Origin: Gammaproteobacteria bacterium
Lineage (GTDB): Bacteria; Pseudomonadota; Gammaproteobacteria; Xanthomonadales; SZUA-36
Reading direction: 5' to 3'
DNA: 49,251 nucleotides
NCBI GenBank assembly: GCA_021772935.1
Contig: JAJFLA010000011.1
Span: 1 to 49,251 of the forward strand
Position 1 is the stretch's first letter; every line of letters starts with the position of its first letter. Made by a program: the position numbers and the translations under genes. Positions 42,364 through 49,251 of the stretch are shown here, piece after piece. The notes under the pieces were generated by a model, which saw only the letters and a program-made list of their open reading frames with translations, made no database searches and had not been told where the DNA came from.

Positions 42364-45300
42364 AGAACCCATATTCGCTGTCCTTGAGGCTATGGTTGCC
42401 TGCTCTGCTGTCTGGCACATTCTTTATAATTCTCTCATTCACGATTTGGCAAACCTACCGGGATTATGAAGCAGAGTTGGTTTCTTCCAGCTTGGGTTTT
42501 GTGACGCATGATCTAACACTGCTGCAGCGTGAGATAGACAGCGAGTTCCGCAACAACTCAATCGATGAAATTCAACAAGCAATTGACCAGAGAGGTGTTG
42601 GCACACAATATAAAGTATTGGTGGTTAGCGATGATCTGGGTCATATTTTGCATGCCAGTGATCAAGAATTGACTGGATTGCAAGCCAGCCAGGTGCTGCC
42701 AGGCTTTGAGATACAACAAGTTGCCCAGCTACAGCGTGATAAGCGAGCTGATTTTCACTTTGATGCGGACGGTTCACGGATTGTCGCCTATCTACCGCTG
42801 GCGATGGTACGTCACGGCGTGGAAACGAACCTAAGCGGCGGTGGCCTGTTGTTTGCTATTTACGACTTGCGTGCTGATCAGGAGAATATCTGGGACCAGG
42901 TATGGCGTGCTCATCTGCCAATATGGTTGTTAATGGGTTTTGTATTGCTTGTTTTGATGGCTTTTTTTTACTTTTTTATCAATCGTCCAATTCAGCATTT
43001 AGCTGCTATGACACGTGCGTTTATCCGAGGTGAAGCGGGTGTGATTAGCCATATTGGCGGTCGTGGTGAGTTTGCCAGCCTGAGTACCGCGTTCAACGAT
43101 ATGAGCACCCAAATCGGTAACCGGTTCGAGCAACGCAAGCAAGCTGAGGTTGCGCTACGTGAAAGCGAGCAGCGCTACCGCGACCTGTATGAGAAAGCAC
43201 CGGTTGGCTATCTGTCCGTGGGTGTTGACTTTGTTATTCGCCGTTGCAACGGTTTACTCTGCGATATGCTGGGATACTCGCGGGAGCAGCTGACTGGTAA
43301 GCCCATCTATGATTTGCACATGGACTCGGCAACCGGCACAGAGGTTGGCCAGCAGGTTTTTCAGCGTTTCCTGGCGGGTGAAGAAATTATTGCTGATGAG
43401 GTGCGTGTCAAGCGTGCGGACGGCGCATTCATATGGACTGAAGTGACGGTGAGGCCCTCCTGGGACGTTGAAGGCAAGGTTGTGCAAATACACGCCATGA
43501 TGGTGGATATCACCCAGAAAAAACAAGCGGAAGAGGCAAGATATGTAAGTGAAAACCGATTGACATTATTGGTTAATACGCTGCCCCATGGCCTTCAGGA
43601 GAGTGATTTGGATGGGGTCATTACATTCAGCAATGTCGCCCACCACCGTATTCTGGGCATGGGCCCTGGTACCTTAATTGGTCGTCATATCTGGGATTTT
43701 CAGCCGGATGAAGATGCCAGGCAATCCATGATTGACATCATGGCACAACTGATTTCGGAACGCCCACCACCCAAATGCGCCATCTTAAACAACCTGACCA
43801 GTGATGGCCGGGAGCTGGTGCTGGAATATACCTGGGATTATTTACTTGATTCCAACGGTGAACTCAGTGGGTTTATCTCTCTGATTTCCGATATTACCGA
43901 GCAACAAGAAGCTGAAGAAAAACTGAGAGAAAGTCAGGAGAAATTCTCAAAAGCTTTTCACTCCCACCCCACACCAATGCAGATTTTGAACCTGGCAACC
44001 GGTCAAAGACTGGAGATCAACAAGCGTTGTCTTGAGATGTACGAAGTTGAGAGTATTGAAGACCTGAATGAGAGTATTTTTACCAAGAACATTTGGGTCA
44101 ACTCCAGTGCACAATCGGATTCGGTTCAACAGTTATTAAAAAATGGAGTACTTGATAACTACCCAATAGAAATATTTTCCAAATCCGGGGAGGTCAAACA
44201 TCTGCAGGCCAATGCATCTATGCTTGAAATTGGTGATGGTAAATCGGCAATTATTTCTTATATCGACATCACCGAGCGCAAGCGTGCAGAAACGGAACTC
44301 CAAAACCATCATGATCAGTTAGAGGAAACCGTCCAGAAGCGTACAATACAATTGACCGAAGCCCAGCAACGCCTGGAAGCCGTCAACCAGGCTTTACGGG
44401 AAAGCGAATCACAGTTTAAAAATGCAGCCCATATCGCCCAACTCGGTCATTGGTATGCCGATCTGGTTAATAATGAGTACACCACCATTTCAGAAGAGTA
44501 TGCAAGCATCCATGGTTACACGGTGGATGAACTCATGCAGCGCTACCGCAACATAAAAGTTGATCTTGAAACGGTACACCCAGAAGATCGCGCAGATGTC
44601 AGTGCAATTTATGAACAGGAAGATGACGCTGAATTAGAATTTCGAATTATTAACAGAAATGGAAATATTCGTCACATACGAGAATTTTACCAGGGGGTTT
44701 TTAATGACGATGGCTTGTTGGTAGCAGAAAAGGGTAGCTTGCAGGACATTACCGAGAGAAAGCAGGCAGAACAAGAATTGCGTACAGCCATGGAAGCTGC
44801 AGAAGAGGCCAATAAGGCAAAAAGCACCTTTTTGGCTAATATGAGCCACGAAATCCGTACGCCCATGAATGCAATCATTGGTCTCACCCACGTACTACAA
44901 CGGGCGGAACCCAGTCCAGAGCAAGCGCAACAGCTTGCCAAGATCGAAACTTCTGGTGGTCATCTGCTGGCTATCATCAGTGACATTCTGGATATCTCAA
45001 AGATAGAAGCCGGTAAGCTTGTTCTGGAACGGTCGACCTTCGATCTGGATGAAATTCTTACTTACATTCAATCGTTCCTGTTGGAACAAACCGGCTCCAG
45101 AGACGTGACCATAGAGGTGGATCGAAACCAGGTGTCGCGTTGGTTGTGTGGTGACCCAGTGCGTTTGCGTCAAGCGCTACTTAACTACGCCAGTAATGCC
45201 GTCAAGTTTACACAGCGGGGTGCGATTTCGTTATGTGCTACAACACTTGAAGAACACGGTGATGATGTGCTGGTGCGTTTTGAGGTAAAGGATACAGGTC

Positions 45301-46370
45301 TTGGTATCGAAGCCGAAGCATTGTCCGGACTGTTTGGGGTTTTTGAGCAGGCCGATGCGTCTACCACCCGCAAACATGGTGGTACCGGTTTGGGTTTGGC
45401 CATTACCCGGCGCCTGGCACTACTGATGGGTGGTGAGGTGGGGGTTGAGAGCGAGTTGGGTCAGGGCAGTACCTTTTGGTTCACCGCCCTGCTTTGCCGT
45501 GCTGATGATGTAGAAATCGCTGAGCAATCCACGCAGGTGACTGATAACAAGGATATATTAATAAGTCGTTATGCGGGTTCACGAGTCCTGTTGGTTGAGG
45601 ATAACGCCATCAACCGTGAGGTCGCTGTGTCACTGTTGAAAGGTGAAGGCATCGTCATGGACACGGCTGAAAATGGTCGGGAGGCCATGGAGAGAATCCG
45701 CAATGGCGTGTATGATCTTATTCTGATGGATGTACAGATGCCAGAAATGGATGGTCTGGAGGCGACGCGTGCGATTCGTTCACAGGCCATTCGCTCAGTC
45801 ACTAATGAGGCAATTCCAATTTTGGCGATGACCGCCAACGTGTTTGCGGAAGATCGTCAAGCTTGCCTGGAGGCTGGTATGAATGACTTTGTTGCCAAGC
45901 CGGTAGAACCTGAAAAATTGTTTACAACGATCGCAAAATGGCTGCCAGAGAGAAATGATGTGGATGTAGTAGAAACGTCAGTACCCACCGCCTCAGCCGA
46001 GGCCAAATCTGAACCGGAAATTTATGACAGTCCGGTAGACCCTTCAGCGTTGGCGGAAATATTTGGTGATGATGCTATCGCACAGCATAATATTTTGCGT
46101 AAGTTCGTTGACCAAACGGACGCCATCATAACGGACTTGGAGCTTGCGACGAGTCAGCGGGATATAGAGCAAGTAACCTTCCACGCCCACAAAATGAAGT
46201 CTTCGGCCCGTACGGTGGGAGCCAACGAGTTGGCAGATTTGTGCGAGGCCTCTGAGGCTGCCGGTAAAAAGGGCGACTGGACCACGATCGACAAATTATC
46301 CATACAGCTGAGACCTGCCATGGACCGGGTGAAGGATTGCATAAAGCTGAGGTACAACGAGGACACTTAA
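42360..46370 (+). CDS. Multi-PAS hybrid sensor histidine kinase with REC and Hpt domains
   Basis: 1336 residues, GTG start. The first membrane helix is at about 12-33, a periplasmic sensor at about 34-183, the second helix at about 186-207 ([20 protein letters not shown]), and HAMP to about 262. Four PAS-type domains span about 270-800 (ends marked by [34 protein letters not shown]). HisKA has [15 protein letters not shown] with His830. The ATPase has [16 protein letters not shown] and GTGLGLAI. The receiver domain from about 1076 has Asp1124 in [11 protein letters not shown], and the Hpt domain has His1277 in HAHKMKS. A full internal phosphorelay is present, and the signal is unknown. The next kinase starts two bases after its stop. 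Confidence 0.93.
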   Translation: MKNPYSLSLRLWLPALLSGTFFIILSFTIWQTYRDYEAELVSSSLGFVTHDLTLLQREIDSEFRNNSIDEIQQAIDQRGVGTQYKVLVVSDDLGHILHASDQELTGLQASQVLPGFEIQQVAQLQRDKRADFHFDADGSRIVAYLPLAMVRHGVETNLSGGGLLFAIYDLRADQENIWDQVWRAHLPIWLLMGFVLLVLMAFFYFFINRPIQHLAAMTRAFIRGEAGVISHIGGRGEFASLSTAFNDMSTQIGNRFEQRKQAEVALRESEQRYRDLYEKAPVGYLSVGVDFVIRRCNGLLCDMLGYSREQLTGKPIYDLHMDSATGTEVGQQVFQRFLAGEEIIADEVRVKRADGAFIWTEVTVRPSWDVEGKVVQIHAMMVDITQKKQAEEARYVSENRLTLLVNTLPHGLQESDLDGVITFSNVAHHRILGMGPGTLIGRHIWDFQPDEDARQSMIDIMAQLISERPPPKCAILNNLTSDGRELVLEYTWDYLLDSNGELSGFISLISDITEQQEAEEKLRESQEKFSKAFHSHPTPMQILNLATGQRLEINKRCLEMYEVESIEDLNESIFTKNIWVNSSAQSDSVQQLLKNGVLDNYPIEIFSKSGEVKHLQANASMLEIGDGKSAIISYIDITERKRAETELQNHHDQLEETVQKRTIQLTEAQQRLEAVNQALRESESQFKNAAHIAQLGHWYADLVNNEYTTISEEYASIHGYTVDELMQRYRNIKVDLETVHPEDRADVSAIYEQEDDAELEFRIINRNGNIRHIREFYQGVFNDDGLLVAEKGSLQDITERKQAEQELRTAMEAAEEANKAKSTFLANMSHEIRTPMNAIIGLTHVLQRAEPSPEQAQQLAKIETSGGHLLAIISDILDISKIEAGKLVLERSTFDLDEILTYIQSFLLEQTGSRDVTIEVDRNQVSRWLCGDPVRLRQALLNYASNAVKFTQRGAISLCATTLEEHGDDVLVRFEVKDTGLGIEAEALSGLFGVFEQADASTTRKHGGTGLGLAITRRLALLMGGEVGVESELGQGSTFWFTALLCRADDVEIAEQSTQVTDNKDILISRYAGSRVLLVEDNAINREVAVSLLKGEGIVMDTAENGREAMERIRNGVYDLILMDVQMPEMDGLEATRAIRSQAIRSVTNEAIPILAMTANVFAEDRQACLEAGMNDFVAKPVEPEKLFTTIAKWLPERNDVDVVETSVPTASAEAKSEPEIYDSPVDPSALAEIFGDDAIAQHNILRKFVDQTDAIITDLELATSQRDIEQVTFHAHKMKSSARTVGANELADLCEASEAAGKKGDWTTIDKLSIQLRPAMDRVKDCIKLRYNEDT

Positions 46371-46371
46371 A

Positions 46372-49251
46372 GTGTCAAAAACGTTCCGCGTTTTGATCAT
46401 AGATGACTCGGAGAAAGACACCCTCCTGATCGGAGGCGCACTGAAAAAGCAGTGGCCTGCGCTCGAATTAGTACGAATAGATAATGCAGCAGAGTTACAT
46501 GCGGCGATCACGCAGCAAACCTGGGATTGTGTTCTTTGCGACATAAAAATACCGGGGTTTGGTGCAAATGCCGCACTGAAAATACTCAAGAAAAGTGAGT
46601 TCCACCTGCCCTTTGTTGTTATTTCCGGTGTTGCAAAAGCAGTAGATGCAATCACGCTACTGAGAAACGGGGCGCATGATTTTGTTGATAAAAATGACCT
46701 TGGCCGGCTCATACCTGCGGTAGAGAGGGGTATGCGGGTTGTGGATAGCTCGAGACGGCGAAAGGAAGCTGAGAGCCGTTTGAAACAAAGTGAAGCCGGT
46801 TTTCGCACAATATTTGAACACGCGCCTGACTTGATGTTCCTGTTCGAACGTAAAAAAGACGGTGTGTTTATTGATGGTAATCGGCAAGTAGAGAAATTAA
46901 CTGGCTACTCGATCAAAGAGTTAGTTGGGCAACCGCTTGTCGACTCCGGTCTTATTCAGCAAGACAGTTTAGGTCTCGTAACGGAGCTTTTGACCAAGGT
47001 AAAGGGGAGCTCTACACGTCGTTCCATAGATATAACACTGGTTCACCGCAACGGTAAACATATCCCCATTGAATTCAAAACAGTGCCCATGGTCTACGGC
47101 GATGAGAATGTAGAATTGGGTATCGCTCGTGACATAAGTAAAAGATTGGAAATACAGCAAGCTTTGAAAAGTTTGGCAGACACTTTTTCTGTGATCACCG
47201 GTAAAGAATTTTTCAACAATGTGGGGCTTCACATATTGAATTCGCTTGATGCGGACTATGTTTTGATCGGAGAATTCAGAAAAGACGGGAATTACCTGAA
47301 TGTTATCGGTGGTAGTGCAAAGCAGCAACCGCTGGAACTGCCTTTTGTATATGAATGTGTTGGGTCGCCTTGTGAGCACTTGGCTGGACGGGACTTTTGC
47401 TGTTATCCATCTGGCGTGCAGGCACTGTTTCCAAGCGACCATCTATTAGTTGAGATGAATGTAGAAGCGTATATGGGTTACCCTCTGTTTAACAGGTTGG
47501 GAGAGCCTGTTGGCCTGATCGCAGTGATGCATAGTAAACCCATTGAAAACACCCAGGATGCTGAGGCTCTGTTGCAGATATTTTCGGACAGGGTTGCGGT
47601 CGAAATTGAGCGCGAACAGGTTGAGGTAGCGCTAAAACAGAATCAGGCGACTCTCGTTGAGACCAGCAATATGGCAAAAGTAGGCGGCTGGGCGCTTGAT
47701 CCAAAAACACTTGAATTTACCTGGACCGAACAGACCTTCCATATCCATGAACTTCCGTTAGGTAAGCCGCCGAGTCTGGAAAAGGCGAAAGGTTTTTACC
47801 ATCCAGATGATCGTGTAAAAATGGCTGCGGTTTTGCGGAGAGCACTTGAGCAGGGTGAGCCCTGGGATGCAGAGTTCCGCCTGATCACGGCCAAGGGCAG
47901 ACAGCTGTGGACCCATTCATTTGGTAAACCCATCGTGGTGGATGGCAAGACGGTCAAGCTGACTGGGGCCATCCAGGACATCACCCAACGTAGGCTGGCT
48001 GAACAGGAACTGCAGCGGTATGAATTCATCGTCTCGAATTCAGCTGACATGCTGGCCATGCTTGATCAAAATTACGTCTACCGTGCCGTCAACACGGAGT
48101 ATGTAAAGGCATTTGGTAAAACTGCAGGTGATTTTCTGGGGAAGAGTGCGAGGGAAATATTTGGTGAGGAGAAATTTAAAACTGTCATCAAACCAAATGC
48201 CGAGCGATGCATGAAGGGTCAACAAGTCCGTTTCAATGGCTGGTCTGATTTTCCAGCAACCGAAAAAAAATACATGGATGTCTCCTACACTCCTTATTTT
48301 GAAGAGGGTCCCATCGCTTCGGGATTTATCGTCGCTGCTCGGGATATCACGGATTTGAAGCTGGCAAACCGTTTTGCCAAGGCTCTCGAGGATTCCTTAA
48401 ACGAAATTTATATCTTTGATAGCGAGACTTTACATTTTCTCGATGTAAATATGGGTGCGCGGGTCAACCTTGGCTACTCGCTGGAAGAATTACGGTGTTT
48501 GACCCCGGCGGATTTGAAACCGGATTTCACTATTGATTCCTTTGCTGAGGTGCTTGAGCCCTTACGCTCTGGTGATCGGCAGAAACTGGTCTTCACAACC
48601 CGTCATCGCCGCAAAGATGATTCTACTTACCCAGTTGAAGTAAATCTCCAGTTAGTGGATGAAAATCCACCAGTTTTTGTCGCGATTATCGTAGACATTT
48701 CTGAGCGTGAGGAGATGGGGGCTGAGTTGCACAAACTGGCGCAAGCGGTAGAGCAAAGTCCGGAAAACATCATTATTACCGATGTTGACGCCAGGATTGA
48801 GTACGTTAACCAGGCTTTTGTACGTACGACGGGTTGGAGTCGGGCTGCTGTAAGAGGTAAAAACCCAAGCATACTAAAATCTGGTAAGACTCCGTCCACA
48901 ACCTATAAGAGTATGTGGCGTGCATTGCTTCGGGGCCGTACATGGAAAGGCGAACTGTACAATAAACGCAAGGATGGCAGCGAGTTTGTTGAAATGGCAC
49001 ATATCGCACCGCTCAAGCAGGCTGATGGTGAAGTTACTCACTACCTTGCGGTGAAGCAAGATATCACCGAGCAGAAAATTCTCAGCGAAGAACTGGATCA
49101 GCACCGCCACCACCTCGAACAACTGGTGGAAGAACGCACCTCGCAGTTAACCGAAGCACGAGCAGTAGCAGAATCAGCCAATTATGCCAAGAGCACTTTT
49201 CTGGCCAATATGAGTCACGAAATCCGTACCCCGATGAGCGCCATCATTGGT
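46372..49251 (+). CDS. REC-PAS-GAF multi-sensor histidine kinase (runs off window end)
   Basis: 960 codons are open to the last base. GTG at 46372 encodes SKTFRVLIIDDSEKD, so the protein begins with a receiver domain (Asp57 in WDCVLCDIKIPGF). A PAS domain follows (about 145-265). A GAF domain (about 270-420) has the cysteine-bearing SPCEHLAGRDFCCYP stretch and GYPLFNRLGEPVGLIAVM. Four further PAS-type domains (ending near ITQRRLAEQ, ITDLKLAN, ISEREEM and ITEQKIL) lead to a coiled coil and HisKA with [10 protein letters not shown], His949. No membrane helix is seen, so it is probably cytoplasmic. Directly after the membrane kinase, its receiver could accept phosphate from that kinase's Hpt domain (inference). 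Confidence 0.92.
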   Translation, partial: MSKTFRVLIIDDSEKDTLLIGGALKKQWPALELVRIDNAAELHAAITQQTWDCVLCDIKIPGFGANAALKILKKSEFHLPFVVISGVAKAVDAITLLRNGAHDFVDKNDLGRLIPAVERGMRVVDSSRRRKEAESRLKQSEAGFRTIFEHAPDLMFLFERKKDGVFIDGNRQVEKLTGYSIKELVGQPLVDSGLIQQDSLGLVTELLTKVKGSSTRRSIDITLVHRNGKHIPIEFKTVPMVYGDENVELGIARDISKRLEIQQALKSLADTFSVITGKEFFNNVGLHILNSLDADYVLIGEFRKDGNYLNVIGGSAKQQPLELPFVYECVGSPCEHLAGRDFCCYPSGVQALFPSDHLLVEMNVEAYMGYPLFNRLGEPVGLIAVMHSKPIENTQDAEALLQIFSDRVAVEIEREQVEVALKQNQATLVETSNMAKVGGWALDPKTLEFTWTEQTFHIHELPLGKPPSLEKAKGFYHPDDRVKMAAVLRRALEQGEPWDAEFRLITAKGRQLWTHSFGKPIVVDGKTVKLTGAIQDITQRRLAEQELQRYEFIVSNSADMLAMLDQNYVYRAVNTEYVKAFGKTAGDFLGKSAREIFGEEKFKTVIKPNAERCMKGQQVRFNGWSDFPATEKKYMDVSYTPYFEEGPIASGFIVAARDITDLKLANRFAKALEDSLNEIYIFDSETLHFLDVNMGARVNLGYSLEELRCLTPADLKPDFTIDSFAEVLEPLRSGDRQKLVFTTRHRRKDDSTYPVEVNLQLVDENPPVFVAIIVDISEREEMGAELHKLAQAVEQSPENIIITDVDARIEYVNQAFVRTTGWSRAAVRGKNPSILKSGKTPSTTYKSMWRALLRGRTWKGELYNKRKDGSEFVEMAHIAPLKQADGEVTHYLAVKQDITEQKILSEELDQHRHHLEQLVEERTSQLTEARAVAESANYAKSTFLANMSHEIRTPMSAIIG

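Overview
This is a chromosomal window from a gammaproteobacterium that I cannot name further. The block rpsT | murJ-ribF-ileS-lspA-ispH followed by minor pilin genes, the rplU-rpmA-obg cluster, a sigma-54 psp operon and a MurL/MurD2 pair all fit that class (MurL/MurD2 is known from Xanthomonas). Base composition looks near 50% G+C. It falls towards A+T at about 33.0-37.6 kb, which looks accessory. The window opens inside a repeat array and closes inside a hybrid histidine kinase gene.

Layout. 1-0.31 kb: tandem 70-bp repeats and hairpin repeats. 0.5-3.3 kb: murL-murD2, an alternative route to D-glutamate in peptidoglycan. 3.3-4.0 kb: a long palindromic element and a cyclophilin. 4.1-6.9 kb: ispB (-), MFS transporter and ssb (+). 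7.0-11.8 kb: a translationally overlapped sugar-nucleotide operon, rmlA-rmlC-rmlD-manC plus a DUF1684 protein, with no rmlB. 11.8-13.5 kb: a small ORF and pspABC (-) with a clear sigma-54 promoter. 13.7-17.2 kb: secreted FKBP, CoA-type Nudix hydrolase, sulfurtransferase, enoyl-CoA isomerase-like protein and a His-rich secreted peptide. 17.3-20.2 kb: uvrA (-). 20.25-20.63 kb: a second repeat array. 20.8-22.9 kb: rplU-rpmA-obg. 23.0-30.3 kb: rpsT, murJ, ribF, ileS, lspA, ispH. 30.3-32.7 kb: pilV-pilW-pilX-pilE (-). 32.9 kb: tRNA-Thr(CGT). 33.1-37.6 kb: IS remnant, XRE regulator, palindromic operator candidates, two secreted paralogues and a retropepsin-like protein. 37.8-41.9 kb: ferredoxin (-), then fdsD-mobA-moaB-moeA (molybdenum cofactor) and a homocysteine S-methyltransferase-like gene. 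42.3-49.25 kb: two adjacent giant hybrid sensor kinases.

The most striking observation is a dispersed hairpin repeat, seen in intergenic DNA at 0.23-0.31 kb and 20.38-20.62 kb, of which a diverged, gap-free copy lies in frame inside uvrA. It encodes about 27 extra residues ahead of the first zinc finger. Intergenic copies keep perfect stems with compensatory base changes (GACCAG/CTGGTC, GACCGG/CCGGTC, GACCGT/ACGGTC), while the uvrA copy has lost part of the pairing. This resembles the in-frame palindromic elements known from Rickettsia, but in an unrelated lineage. A second large-scale signal is a partner swap. ispB, normally divergent from rplU, here faces MFS-ssb; uvrA, normally divergent from MFS-ssb, here faces rplU. 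This is as if a 15-kb block had been excised as a circle and reinserted between ispB and rplU.
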